Source: Ophiodon elongatus
Taxonomy: Eukaryota > Chordata > Actinopteri > Perciformes > Hexagrammidae
Reading direction: 5' to 3'
Length of the DNA: 64,000 nucleotides
NCBI GenBank assembly: GCA_016806645.1
Contig: JACSYO010000424.1
Coordinates: forward strand, 353,501-417,500
Positions 1 to 14,825 of this stretch are shown piece by piece. Each line of letters starts with the position of its first letter. Within the stretch, counting starts at the first letter, position 1. A program made the position numbers and the translations under genes. The notes under the pieces were generated by a model. The model ran no database searches. It was not told where the DNA came from and saw only the letters and a list, made by a program, of their open reading frames with translations.

Positions 1-523
1 TGTGTTCAAAGTAAACAATTTCTAGCCTATTTAATTTCTGTATTCAAATGTCTTACCCTCACTTTCTTTTGTATCTTGTGAGGTATTCTATGTTTCAAAG
101 GAAAAAAATATTTTAGTTTTAGTTAGTTATTTTTATAAAGAAAATTAAAGACATTTCACAAATATTTTGAAGAGTATCTTAACAGCCCCTCAAAGTCTTA
201 GCTTTACTGACCTCCAGTGGTTTAACTTCTTTCAGTTATGTTCATATGTACTCTACGACCCTGTGACATCAATGTATGGTTACAATGTTACAAGGTTATT
301 TTATTGTCATTGTACAACATGGTTGCACAACGACATGGTGTAGATAGAGGTGCTACAAAGGACACTTCTGGATCAGGGGGAAACAGGCTTAAAACTTTCT
401 TTCGGAGAGGGCAGGAGAACACTGCTATAGTGTTAGGCATCCACTTCAATTCTGCTCATTTTGCTGCAAAAAAACTAATTTGAATTCTGACATGTTATTT
501 TCTTTTCTACGTGTTTGTTATAG
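1..523 (+). other. Intron upstream of exon w1
   Basis: AT-rich sequence ending in a normal acceptor (tttgttatag). A short open stretch at 238..483 has no spectrin-like composition and no splice logic, so I treat it as intron. No repeat or regulatory element is recognised. Confidence 0.7.
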
Positions 524-688
524 CACCACCTGAAGCGCCTTCACGCTAACAAGAGAGAGGCAGAGCTTCTGGTGGCCCACTGCCACCAGCTGCAGAAAGG
601 GGAGGGGCTCAGTCAGTCTCTCCGGGAGCTGGAGGGAGCTTTCAGAGATGTGGACCACAAATCGGTGGCAAAAGAGCCCAACCTGCAG
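524..688 (+). CDS. syne1: syne1 exon w1
   Basis: 55 codons, phase 0 at both ends, beginning HHLKRLHANKREAELL and ending EPNLQ. Acceptor tttgttatag, donor cag|gtagac. Charged Leu/Glu-rich helix of a spectrin repeat. The next intron (643 bp) is AT-rich with nothing recognisable. Confidence 0.85.
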
Positions 689-3600
689 GTAGACCAAGTC
701 TGGATTGTTCTCACATGTCAGAATGCTAATGCTCGCATGTGTGAGTGTTCACACAGACCCCTACAGTCATCATTGATTGGTCCATGTTGAACCATAACAA
801 GATATTGATTGCTATGTGGTATGTTTATTATGTTTCTGTCTGTTGTCTTGGGATTTGTTTATATCTATTCTATCACTGTCTTCGAATTGATCAGAAAATC
901 AACATGTGTCCGCATGAAAATGACCAAGATGCATGGCGTTTATAAGTAAATTATCAAGGGGAAAACCACTGTAAAACCCCTTAAATCCAAACCCCAAAAC
1001 ATCAGGTAAGAATGTTCACGGTTTTGGTGTCTATCCATCTGAATAAATCAATCCATTTTAGACAGACCTTATTACACCAGCGTTAAATAATATAGGAGAG
1101 AAAGATTGATGCAGTTGATGAGTATGCATTGAAAAAGGCATTTTTGTTCCTTGTAATAATTTAGTTGGATAATCTAGAATTAAATGAAGGCCAGAGAGTA
1201 TTTTTGTCAGTTTGGTTCTTTGAATGAAACCAAACACTACCGTACCCATTAACTTTGTGTGTATATGTTATTATTTTCTGTATGAAACTTTATCCACTGA
1301 CATTATTCTGCTGTTTCTTAATCATCTCAAGGCAACTCTGAACTCCTGGCAGAGTTTTGAAGCAGAAAGAGAAACCGTTTGGAGGTTTATCAGTAATACC
1401 AGGAAAGAGTTGCACAAAGAACTCATTTTCAACAGCCTGGACTGCCTGAAAACTGAACTGGAGCAGAACAAGGTGTGTATATACAATAACTGTGTGAGTA
1501 CATGTATGTAGTGCATACTCTGTGTTTGCTCATACAATATATTTCTTTTTTGTCTGTAGGAGCTCCTCACAAAGGTTGAAGAGTGTTCTGTGCGTGCAGC
1601 TTTCCTCCTGGAGAAGGCAGAAGAAATTCAGCTCGGTCCGAAGAATCACACTCTCCTTCTCCAGCAGGCCGAGTCAACCAGAGAAGCTCTCGCACAACTT
1701 CAAGACCACCTCAACAAGAAGTACGTCCCATCCTCATCCCAAGCTTCCCATCCCATTGAATTATAACGGAGTATAGTATAACTTCCTCAAACTTCAAAGT
1801 CATAATTTCAGGTTTGATGAAAAGTGAAGAAGCAATTTTCATTAAATGGTATATTTGTGTGCCAGTTTGTTCTCATTCTTACTGTATATATCTAGATATG
1901 CATGCAGTATATTTTACAAAACTGTTCTCATCTAATCTTGTGTCTCCCAGTGTTGTCCAGCTGGAGATGATGTGTACGTGGTGGGAGCGCTTCGGCAGCG
2001 AATCAGAGGCCTTCTCTCTGTGGATCAGTGGAAGAGAGAAGGAGCTGGAGGCCATCAACTCCACCTCCTCCTTAGATCCTCTGGATAAACACATCAGCAC
2101 CGTAGAAGTATGTCATATATCTCTTTACCTTGTTTTTTAATATCTAATACTGACTGCACGCTGTGGAGCTAATTTATATTCATGAATAAATATGCATCAT
2201 CCACATATTTTTTTAATTACTCCCAAGAAAATTTGTCAAAATTGCTGTCTGGTCTTTAGCCTGGAGTGTACAGTATCAGGCCTGAGGGTTATTAAGATTT
2301 AGATGAAATAAGATTAAATGTGAACGTAACCACAAGGGGAAATTGGGTCAGAGGAGCTACAGCGAAGACTAGGATATAGAAAATAAATTGATCATATTGA
2401 AAAAATATATAATCTTGGTTTTCCAGACTTCAGCCTTGTTAATCTCATGGAGGTGGAGAAGAGGAGAAAAAAATGTCAAAAACATTTTGGATAACAGGAC
2501 TTAAGAAATCCTGCAGCAGCCATTTGATTAGCTTTGAGTTTGAAAACATTTGCTTCTAGAAACAGCACAGTTTCCTTTTCCATCCAACATCTGTGCTTGA
2601 ATTTTTCTCGAAATCTATGAAACCTGCAGAGACATTATTTTATCCATCATAGACAAAGGAATGTATTGAAGATAACACATAACATTGTCTGTTCTATCTT
2701 GTTCATTGTTTTTGTTTTATCAACTCGTGCCTCCGATGTTTTTCCCTGATCAGCATGCTTCTGCTGTTACATCCCCACAGGCTGTGGCAGAAGGCTTAGA
2801 GGAGAGAAGGGCAGCCCTGGCCCACATGGAGGTGGACTGTGAGGCCCTGTCGAGGTTTGTGACCCCTGGAGAGGCCGGACGTATCCGCGCTCGACTTGCA
2901 CAGATGAGGCGCCACTGGGAAGAGTTGATGGGCAGAGTAGAGCAGCTGGGAGGACAGCTCAACCAGAGCGCCTCGTACTGGCAGAGATACAACGACAACC
3001 TTGAGCAGGTACACAGCGACACATAATGGAATAGTTTAGTGCAGAGATGGTTATTAAGACTTTGCAGGGCCACTGGTTAAATATACTTTTAAATAATTGA
3101 CGCTGTTGTAATTATCAGGTCAAGAAAGCAATGGCTGACCTTAAAGAGAAGCTTGACTGTCCGCTCACATACTGCTCATCTTCATCTGAGACCTACAAAA
3201 GCCTCCAGGATCATATGGTAAAAACACAAAGAATGCCTTAATGTGACATCACTATATGGATTTATAGTTTTAACTTTGAGGTTGACTCAACTATAAACTC
3301 AGGACCTGAAGGGTGTATATTTTGTGTGATTTCTTTTTGTTTTGTTTAGTTTCTTTTTCTTTTTTGGTAAGTAAATGGTATTCTGATCAACTTATTCCTG
3401 ATTATTTTTCAGACTGTATGAAGTAATTTAGCACATTGTTCCTCCTATCATGTTAGTAGGATTTATGTTCAAGGGTTTACTTTGTAGCCATTGAGGTTTA
3501 ACGTTCTCTGCGGAGCTGATGACGAGTACACATCCGTTTCCTCCAGGAGGTCTGCCAGGCTGTTGAGCAGCTGAACCCCAGGCTGATGGCTTTGTGTTCG

Positions 3601-5642
3601 GCCATGAAGAGGCTTGGAGAGGGCAGCCAGCTGGAGGAAGAGGTGACGAACCTCCAGAAGCAACAGCGAGAATTTTTGGGAAAGGCAACAGAAAAGCAGT
3701 CTACATTACAGAGCCTTCTAGCACTTTGGCAGAGGTAAAGTTATATGTGCCTATGTTTATGACTTATTTTTTGAAAATAGGGGCATCAGCAAAAGAAACT
3801 GTGGGAAAAAACATCAGCCTGTGGTAATCTCGTGTATCTCGTACCATAGCTTTGCAAATTCCTGAATGTATTACTACTGAATACCCAGATATGAGCCCTC
3901 CTATTCAGCTTTTAAGACTGAATAGTCACCATGAGCTTGATCATATTTAGGAGGTATAGCCAGCTATTGTGATGCCTTGCTGGGCTGACGCTGTACTTTG
4001 TAAGTGTCTGTCCCTCCTACACAGAAGACGCGTGTTTGAATATTTCAGGGATTTGTCACATTACACAAACAAATGTGTTATAAGACACATTTGTAGCACA
4101 AACCGCTAAATTCTTTTATTTTGAGTCAATGATTGCTGTCAGTTTTGGTCCCTGCGTCACACACACATCTTATTCTGATCATAAAAACCATGCTGTTTCC
4201 CCTTTTATTTTAGCATATGTGTTCTTTCTGCTGAATCCGCCTCTTTGTGCCAATTTCCTCTTTTATTCCCTGAATCATTCCCTCATCCTAGTGTGATAAA
4301 GAGGAGTGAGATCTTGTCTTTGACTCAATCTGTCTCTCCTCCAGTCAGCCATTGCCTTTCTATTCTAATAAAATGCTTTTCTTATCACTTTCTTTGATCA
4401 CACAATAGACTTGGACAATAGACTGCGATTGTTTCTCTCTATTCTGTATTAGTCACATGGTAGCTGTTCATAGAGTTCAAGCTTCTGTGCTTGTTTTATT
4501 GTATTTATCCAGTCAGTGACTCTTTTTAGATTAATTCTATTTTATTTTTGATACTGACCTTCAACTAAGTGTGTGTGTGTGTGTGTGTGTGTCTGTTTGT
4601 TTATGTGTGGCTCTCTGCAGTCAAGCTTCTCCCCTGCAGGTGTATATATGAGGGATTACTTATAACTTGGTGCTCTGGCAAGATAGGTTGCCACATTATG
4701 ACCCTGTCACTGATACTGACACTTGGTCAGATAATAACAAAATGTGTGCGTGTGAGTGTACGTGTGCGTGTGCGTGTGCGTGTGCGTGTGCGCGTGCGTG
4801 TGCGCGTGCGTGTGCGCGTGCGCGTGTGTGTGTGTGTCATTGCGTGCGTATACCTTAAGATCACAGGTTACTAATATTAACATATCTTTATCAGTATTTA
4901 TTTTATTCATTTTCAGAATAGCGCTGCATAAATTGTATTTCATTCAAATACTTTTTTCTGAGTGCCAGCTTTGTATCTACAGATTTGAAAAGGAGAGTTC
5001 GTCCATGAAAAGCTGGCTGAGCAGGTGTGAGTCTGTTTGCTGTCCAGACTCAGACCTGCTTTCTGCAGACAAGATAAAGCTTAGGAATGAACTGCTAAAT
5101 GTACAGGTAAGTCATTTTACTATTACTGCTTTGTTTCTCACTAACCTCCTCATTTGCATGGAGAGTGTTTATATTCCCTTCTCAGTTTTATTTTGACCAA
5201 TTACATAATGTTTTTTGGCTATTTTTGTGTGTCATCATTTTTAAATACTTATTCGCCCCACTAGGAAATGCAGGGGGAGACGGCATCCTATGAGGTTCTC
5301 CTGCAGGGTCTTGTGAATCTTGCGCTGTGTCTGTACCCCACAGCGACTGAAGCTCGTATCCAAGAGCTCAGCGACGATCTCGCACAACTACAGCAAAGAA
5401 GCACCTCTGTGAAGAACAGCACGTCACACAGGCAATTCTCTTGTTTGATATATGCACTACTGTTTCGTTTTGTTAGTTAATTTAATTTAATATTATTATT
5501 CTATTCTATTTGTTGTATATATTGTGCATTTTTCTTATTTTCTTCTTATTATTCCATTCTATTTTTGTATATATTGTTCTTACCTGTATGTAAAAATGCT
5601 GCTGTAGCGAAAAAATTTCCCCTTGCGGGATTAATAAAATAA

Positions 5643-5674
<32 letters not shown>

Positions 5675-6921
5675 TGTGCAGATCATTTAACTTTATTTAT
5701 CTCTCCATAAATGGCATCCAGAAATTGTGTGGTTCAGCTTTCTTTCCCCAGGTTGTTTGTTTTATTTAAATAAACACCTGTCATACCAATAATCACGTTC
5801 ATGTCCTTAACCCAAACTGCCTTTCACCTCTCTTTTAGACTTGCGCTGCTGCAGTCACAGCTGGAGCAGCTGGAGCAGTTTGATCAGGCACTGCTGACTC
5901 TGACCCAAACTAGTGAAAACTTCCTGTCTGGCTTGAGAAGCTCTTCCCAGGTTGATATCGCTGATCTTGAGTCTGCAATTAGTCAGCTAAAGGTGAGAAA
6001 TCAATACTTTGCTGTCAACAATAATGTCCTTTATAGGTTTTATATATGAGATTTGTTACGCTTAGCAAGTTTATATTGATTACCTTAGGAGCTAATATAA
6101 ATTTGTCTAATTGAACCATCTTGTTGCAGGAGCATGAGGTGCAGCTGGAGGGACATGCATCGCTGAGAGACACTCTTCAGCAAAGAGAGTCCTCCCTGCT
6201 TCGCTGCTCCACCTCAGAGGCCCAACAGCAGCTCCAGGGCTGGAGAGAGGACTGCCTGCAGCCCCTCAATGAATCCCAGCGTCTCCTCCTCCTCCGTAAA
6301 GAGTGCCTGACGGAATTAAACGCTTTTCTTAAGAAGTATGGAACGGCAGCTCAGGCTGTGCGCAGCATTCACGAGGCGGTGGAGGGCAGAGGGAGCTGGG
6401 ACCGTTCAAAAGCTGAAGAGCTCTACCGTGGAATAGGGGAAGGGGCCAAAGACGTGGCCAGGCTTGAGGCGGAGGCAGTCGGGTTGGATGGGCAGCTAAG
6501 CAAAGCACACCTTAACCTGAGTGGTGCAGAGTGGCAGGGCTCCACAGACGTGAGCCATCCCCAGGCAAGAACATCGTGCAGGGGGCAGGCAGTGGCCCTC
6601 ACGATCGCTCTAGAGGAGGTGCAGAGGGGTGTGGGATGGAGGCAGAGTGAAGCAGACGCTCTGGGGGCATTATGGAGCTCCTTTAGGGAGAGGAGGGAGG
6701 AGGTGATGAAGAATTTGAAGAAACTGGAGAATGAAGCGCGGCAAGAGGGGGCCAGAGAGAGCTCTGTACAGGCTTTTCAAAACAGGTATGTAAATGGTAA
6801 TCAGGCTCCTGGATCTATTATCATGTTATATTTAATATCAGCATAGTTTGTATCAGCTGGTACGGAATTAATTGTTTGAAAAAGCAATATTGGTATTACT
6901 TTCTCTATGTATCTACATTTG

Positions 6922-7011
<90 letters not shown>

Positions 7012-7032
7012 ATATGTATATATATGTATATG

Positions 7033-7097
<65 letters not shown>

Positions 7098-10000
7098 CTT
7101 TTTTTTTTTCTTTTTTTTTTTAATAACTTTATTCATGAAACTTAAAATATAATAAAACAATATCCCTGCATCTCCTTTATTTGGATTAAAGGCAACATTG
7201 ACAAAACAGGATTACAGACAAAATCCCAGTATTATTGTTTTTGTGTACCTGCAGTTTTGGAAAAGTCTCTGTTGCTCCTATATCAGGTTGTTTTTTTTAA
7301 GAGATATGGTTGAATATACTTTCAAATGCGTGCGCTGAGCTTTTCATTCAGAGACCTACCGTAAGCCAAACTCTGAGAATATATGAATGAAGCCAAACCA
7401 TGGATCCAAATCCTTTTAAACTTGTTAATACTGAGAATTTCCATATATTATGTTGGAATCAGGCTAGTAATCCCCATTGTTTTCTTCTGCATCTATTTCT
7501 CCCAGGTTGCGTTTTTTCGTCCAGCTGGACGATGAGCTCCAGTCCCTGCAGCATTCCCAGCGGTGGTTAGAGGAGAAGGGAAGCCAGCTGGCCCAGAGAG
7601 ACAGTGAGCTGGCTGGGGAGGCTCTCAGGGAGGTAGCACTGGTGAAGGCCGCCTGGGAGAGCGTCAGGATTCTGCTCACCAACGGGTAGGGATGGAGGAC
7701 GACAAAGGGATTTTGACTTATTTATCTCATTTAAATTCCTTAGCTCTGTTTGTTTTTGGTCCTACGTTGCAGAGGCAGGAAGTATAATTTTTTATCATTT
7801 GAGTACAGAAACACAACAGTTATACAGCACTTGCAGAGTCCGTTGTATTTTCATCATTTAATCCAGATCAAGTGATGTGCCAAATAATAGTCTTGACTTT
7901 TTTCTTCTCTTTCCTCATGCAGTCAGGAACAGAGCGGAGTTGTAGTAGATCTTCTCCGCCAGTTCCACCACTTGAAGTCAACCCTCACCACTGTCGTTGA
8001 GAATGCTCAGGCCGTTGCATACAATCTGCCCGACCACAACCATAACGCTCAGGAGGCCAAGAGGACTTTCACACGAGTCAGTAACTTTTTTGTTTTTCCC
8101 AGAAAATTACTAATAGTTACATTTTTCAGTTTTTTTCTTTTCAAATGATGCATATGGTAAACAACCTTTCTGGTCATGATTCATACATCAAAACACGTGT
8201 GTCGTCAAGTCAGAACAGCCATTGTCCAGATTATTGTATATAACTTGTATATATCCTGATATACCAGAGTTGAAGATCCATAGCTTTCACTGGGCTAATT
8301 TTTTTCCTTTCTTAAAATGTAATTCTGCAGCTATTGTTTTACAAGTATTCAGACTGCAATGTATATGTCTTACAATAAACAATAAACTATCTCTTCCCCT
8401 CCTGTTTGTACAGTATCTCTCCCTCTAGTGGTGGTCTGTTGTCATTCCCTCTGCTCTCCTCTCTGTCCCTGCAGCATGACACGGTCCAAGCCGAGCTGAG
8501 AGAGAAACAGGAAGCGATGGACCAGCTCATCTGCACCGTGGAGGACCTGCAGAGAGAACTGACGAAGGTTCCCAACTCTGATGCAAGCTCCATCCAGAGA
8601 GACATGGAGATGTTGAGAGACCAGTGGCTGGAGGTGAGTGGTCGTTGATATAACACATGCTGTGCCATGCCCCTGTTTTGGTAAAGAAGCCCTGACAGCT
8701 GAAATCCCTGGGCTGTTTCTCATGCATGATATATTGACATACTTGAGCTAGCTGGTCGGACATGGTGAAATAATACTTTTTGAAGCTGAGACGTGATAAC
8801 GACCATGAAGGGATTTGGGGTGGTGTTTTTTGTGAAAATCAATTATGACGTCCACATTACAGCTCTGCCAAACACTTCCTTTTTTAATGATATTTATTTC
8901 TGTTTTTCCCTTTTCCATTTTTTTCCTCTTGAGAGACTTAGTTGGCTGCTTAGCTGTCACAAATGAGACAGAAAAATAAACAAGTCTAGACATGTTATCT
9001 GCCTTTCTGTCTCTCTCTCTCTCACACTTCTCATCCCCACACCTGTCAAACCAATTAAGTCTCCTTTTCCTTCCATCTCTCAGTAAAGCGTACCGTCCCT
9101 CGTTACATGGGGAGGAAAGTAAACACAAAGGGAGAGAGATCCTACCTCTCCTCAGTCTCCTGTTGATTGAGACGTATCCTGTTTTGTACTTAGACTGCTG
9201 GTCTCTGTTCTTTCAGGTCTCAGAGAGAATACAAACCAACACAGAGAGACTGGGCTACTGTGTAGCGCTGTGGAACGACCTCAAGTCTATGGAGCAGGAC
9301 ATTAACCAATGGGCTGCCAGCTCCATCGCTGATCTCACTGACAGTGTTACCAATCTCAGTGATAAAGAGCAGACAGAGGCCCATCTTAACACATTTCAGG
9401 TCAGAGCACGCTGGACAGTCTGCATGAAACACTGTATGAATGATTATGGAGGTGTAATATTCAGAGTGAGTTCATGGTGGGTGTGATTTAATTGAAATGT
9501 CCAGCACTCTGTTCTACAGGCTGAGGTTGAAAAGAGGGAGCAGAGGCTGGATACCCTGCAGGAGAGAGTAACAGAGCTGAAGGAGCGAGCCAAGCTGCAA
9601 GAAACCCCAATACAAATGCAGGTGAATATGGTGGGGAGCAAAATTGGGTATGATTTTGAAATTATTACACCAAAATAATATTTTTCCCAGGGATTTCAAA
9701 TACTGTTACAAAACTACTAATGCTGCGGAAATAAAACCACAAGACCTACATACATGTACTTAAAAGGAACATGAAGTGAAATTAGCATTCAACTGGAAAT
9801 GGAAACCAGAGTTCAACATTAAAAAGTTGGTTGACGAAATGCAAAACGTGTGTAAAATTCATTAAACATCTATCAATTCACATATATGGATGGAATTCTC
9901 TTGGCTTTTTTTTTTATTATCACACCCAAGGTCAGGAGGAAACATTTAAAAAATATATTTCGGAAATGCTGCAAAATATTTATGTTTTGGAAAATGGGAT

Positions 10001-13000
10001 AGAAAAATGTGCAAAAGATGGCCTACATATCTACATACTGTATTTGGGTCATTTAACTGAAAAAACATGTACGAAGGAGTATCTGGTCAAAATATTGTTG
10101 ATTGCTAGTATAAAAGCTATCACAAGGAAATGGGGTAAAGTGGATCCCCCTGCCCTGGAACAATGGTTTGAGTTTCTACAAAATCAAAAAAACTGACTCA
10201 TCGTTTGAGATTGCAAGAGGCACAGATGAAAAATTATGAGAAAAGTGAAAGAAATGGACATTATTCAGGAGCCAAAATAGCACAGAAGACTATGAAAAGG
10301 ACAAATTATTGAGTTGATCAAACTGAGAGAGAGGATAGACTACAACACATTTGACTCCCAAACAAATTTCTCAATTTATTTCTGTATTTATTTTTATTTT
10401 AGTGTTGTTTGTTTGTTTACATGTTTATCTGTGATGTTTATATGTCTATAAATGTTGAAATCATCAATATAAAGTGTAAAAACAGAACATGAGGAGCACC
10501 TGAAAGCACATCGTGTGTATGTTATTTATGTTGGATTTTGGTGACATGATACAGTTTCATTTCTTTGTTGGACCAGGTCCTGGAGTCAGACTTGAGGAAG
10601 AAAATTGCCCATGCGCAGGAGGTGTACAACCAGGCCAAACACACTCTGACCTACTTCAGCTTCCAGAAGCAGAGATTGGAGGACCTCATGTCCCAGATGG
10701 CCGAGCGGCTGGTGGCAGTTGAGGGCTCCTTATCTGACCTCACTGAAGCGACTTCTCCTGAAGACATGGGTACAGTTAAGGTATGGCACTATCATTTCCC
10801 TCATTCTGATACAATAACACAATAATTCAATTGTCATACAAATTATACAGTATATATAAACTATTTCTAATGTCAAAAGTAACCATACAGTCTTCCTCTA
10901 CTTCCTAGTCAAAAGTTATTCCTATTGCTATCCCTGTTGCTTCATATTTCTACCAACCATGCACTGTATGAGGACACACAATGATACAATATTCGATCGG
11001 TGATGCCAAAATTATTTAGATGGCTTCCCTCAGAGAACAGGCGGGGCAAGTTTATTTGTATAGCACCTTTTAAACACAGAGGTAATTAAAAGTTCTTTAA
11101 AATGTAATTCGGAGAACTCACCTTGGGTATAGTACTCTCCAAAGACCTGTAAAGACATACTGAGAGGCATAATGATGAGAACATTTTTGTATGATACCCT
11201 GTTGTTCCCTGAGGGTGAAGTTCTGTCCTCATTTATGACCATCAGAGGTCAGCCTCTACATAAGAACATACTCTAAGCTGGCAGTAATTCTAGCTGTAGC
11301 TCACATTTGCAAGGTGGATGCAGTACATGTCACTGTCTCTGCTCTCTCCACCACCCTGTAACCCCAATTATGAATATACATCCTGTTATTTCTCCCTTTT
11401 CATTTACAGGACCTGCAGAGCGTTGTGCAGCAACAGAGGGCAGACATGGACTCAGCTAGAGATGCTCTGAGTGCCCTGTGCAGGTCTCATCCCTCTCAGG
11501 AGCTGTCATGCCTCTCCTCTGACCTCACCTCCATTGCCAAGCGAACAGAGGCTGTTGCCCAGCGATGTGCCAAGACCAAGGGCAGCCTGCAGGATGGGCT
11601 ACAGCTCCACTTCAACGGTACGAGATATATATATGTATATATATATAATATATAAAATATATGTATATATATATATTATGTATATATGTGTGTAGTTTGG
11701 ATTTTGTGGAGTAAGATTTTAATCTGGATTGTCTCTGTTTGATGCTTTATTAAATTCTTTATGTTCTTTACTTTTCTTTATAACTTCTTCCCTAATAAGG
11801 AGAAGTATAGATTATAATAGCACTTAAAATCTCATAATCACCGAGGCGAAACAGTGCACAACTACATGATGCAAAGTCATTTGTTAGGTACAACAGATTT
11901 ATTGTTGATTATCCTACATTTTCCCCATGGCACACTCAAATCGCCCACAACAGCCCACACTCCGTTGACACACACTGTCTGGCACACTGGTGCGCTCTCA
12001 TTGCTCAGACACACACCTGTGCCTCGGAGACTAATGTCGCTCTTGTCACATCTGCTCTCGAGGGAGTCATTTTGGGCTTGTTGCCAAGGCAACCCAGCAC
12101 AGCACAGAACAGCACAGCAGAGCGTGGACACGCCCACACTTACCATCTGCCTCAACACATCTCCTCTTCTCACTCTCCTCCTTCTGGTCCCTCCACTTTT
12201 ACATCTTCTGTGCCTTTATTTTAACACATCAGTTTTCCTCAGCTTGTCACCATATATTTATTCAGCCTTTAGTTTACCTGTTCTTTTCTTACTCTAAGCA
12301 GAGCTCGTCCAAGACTTCCACTCCCGGCTTACAGATCTGAAGTTGGAGCTGAAAGAATGTTCGAACCAATCGGGAGATGTTGCCGTCCTTGGAGCGAAGT
12401 TGCAGCGGTTAAAGGTATTGTTATATGTCATACTTTTATTATGCTTGTCTCTTGGTGCAGTTGACAGGGCATTGTGTTCAACCAGAATCATGTTCAAGTC
12501 TCTCAGTTTTTAGTAACTTCACTTGTTGATACTAGAATGCTATCAAACTTTGACACACCAAAATAGTTTTATATCGTAATTAGAACAAAGTTAATGGATT
12601 AAAGTCGTAGTGATTATATTATAGTAACGATTCATTTCATATCTTCCACGTAATTTACCATATTATCTTTGACATAATGTCATTATGAAATACTGTACGT
12701 CATCATTAATGCTTCATTGTGCTTGAAGTACAAATACCTCCCAGAGATTATAACGTTAAATACAGCTTCTTAGGAAGGAATGAAGAGTGTTATAAGTCTA
12801 GCTCTGGGGGCTGTGACTCTTTATTTCTTTAAATTAGCAGGACATATCACTTTTTATTAGCAACATGTTTCCTATACATCCACAGGTGTCAGTCGAGCGG
12901 ACGACTGAGGGTGAGGAGTGTTTTTCTAAGGTTTGTGAGGAAGCCGAGAGGCTACAACTCCACCTGCCTAAAGCTGGAGCAGCACAGATCCGAGATCATC

Positions 13001-13329
13001 TCTCCTCCTGTCAGAAAGAGTGGAGGAGCTACCTGGACTGCTGCTCTCAGAGCCAACGAGACTTGGAAGAGAGTATTGACCTTATGAAAAAGTAAGTAAT
13101 TATTCTTGTTGTGTCATGTGTTTATGCAAAGCAATTTGAATTAAATGGAAATGCACCTCCTCTCCAGCTTTAATGACTGTGTGGAGGGTATAAGAGACTG
13201 GCTGAAGCAGATGGATCTCAGCCTCAAGAGAGAGCCTGTTTTTGGGGCAGAGTGCCAGCAAGGAGCCCCAGACACCTCAGAGGAGCTGGAGAGGATAGAA
13301 AACCTCCACGAGGAACTGCTTGCAAGAAG

Positions 13330-13395
<66 letters not shown>

Positions 13396-14786
13396 CCATA
13401 TGTTATAGATGCCATAGCGTGGGCTGTTAAATATTTGTAACAATAACATATCATTGTCTCTTGCAAGGGACTCCATCGAGCATCTTTGCCAGGAGGCCCA
13501 GTCTCTGTCTGAAGCAGGTCGGGGGTCAGGAGGGGAGGTCAGAGTGACAGGCCAGCTCCAGATGGAGCACCAGGCCCTGCACAAGACGGCCAGGGAGAAG
13601 TTGCGAGGCTGCCAAGAGAGCCAGGCCTTTGGAGAGACCCTCCAAGGGGTTTGGGCCTGGCTGGAGGAGATCCAGGAGAGACTGGGTACAGTAGACAGCA
13701 CCATGGGGACCAAAGAGCAGTTAGAACAGAGGCTGGAGACTGTGCAGGTGAGAGGGGGTTTTGACTAGTAGGCTATGCGTATCTGTAATTTACACAAATT
13801 ATTTTATACGATGAAATAAAGGGGTTGGAATCTTTAAGAATGCACACACTTATTTTGTTCTTTACTTAATTCATCTCCACTAATAGTGTTTTTTTCTACG
13901 ACAGCCTACAGTTGTTCTGGTAAACACAAGAGGGAGCTGTTTGCTTGAGAAAGTATTTATAAAAAAGTCTGATGTCTAAATCCAGTCCACTCTGACCCCT
14001 ATCTGTTTACACAGGACATCCTGCTTTTGAAGGGGGAGGGGGAGGTCAAGCTGAATATGGCGATGGGTAAGGGTGAATGGGCCCTGCGCAGTTATGGAGC
14101 CGCCGGACAGGAAGTGGTCCGCTCTCAGCTCCAGGAAGTGGAGGATGCGTGGGCCACACTTCTTGTGACTGCCATGAGCTGCCACAGGTAGACTGCTCAC
14201 CTTGTTGCATCACCTAAAATATAATGTGATGGTGTAGTCACCATGTGTGCAATTACAGCCAAAGAGAAGAAGCGGTTCTTCCTTTAGCTTAACATTCTGT
14301 CATCATTTCATTGTAGAATTGCATATACAAACTGCAGAACTGTGAACTGTAAACCATTCTGGATTTTTGTTTTTTTTATTGTGCAATTAAAACATTTAGC
14401 CCTGGATATTTTAGAGGCCATTTAGTTGTGTGCCAAAAAAACCTCTCTTTGGACCAGGTTATTTTCACCATGATAGATTGATGTCTCAATGCCATTAATT
14501 ACCATTAGGTTAAATACATAATGAGCAGTATTTGTCTCATTTGGTAACTCTGATTGATGTATTTGATTTAGTGTGTTCTTTTCTGTGTCTGCAAGTGCAT
14601 GGCCGCATACAGATGCATCAGTTTTGTGCGTGTTGGTGTTTAATTGAGCAATTATGGCCCCTCCTCAAAAAAATGTATCTCATTAGGGAATAAATGGTGG
14701 ATGGCAAGCAGTGGGTCACACATGGGGTGTGTTTGTGTTTTAAGGTTAAGGGGATAACAGGAGGCATGGGGTAGCAGGTGAAATAG

Positions 14787-14825
<39 letters not shown>

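Noticed and set aside
6801..7160. Open frames on both strands encoding long Tyr/Ile or Ser/Leu runs
   Set aside because: They are translations of the (CT)n(TA)n repeat; no gene.
13330..13394. CRISPR-like or other spaced repeat array
   Set aside because: All tandem arrays in the window are simple microsatellites without unique spacers, in a vertebrate genome.
13141..13713. 190-codon open frame on the minus strand
   Set aside because: Antisense shadow of exons w21/w22 joined by the translated (AC)n repeat; the plus strand fits syne1 perfectly.
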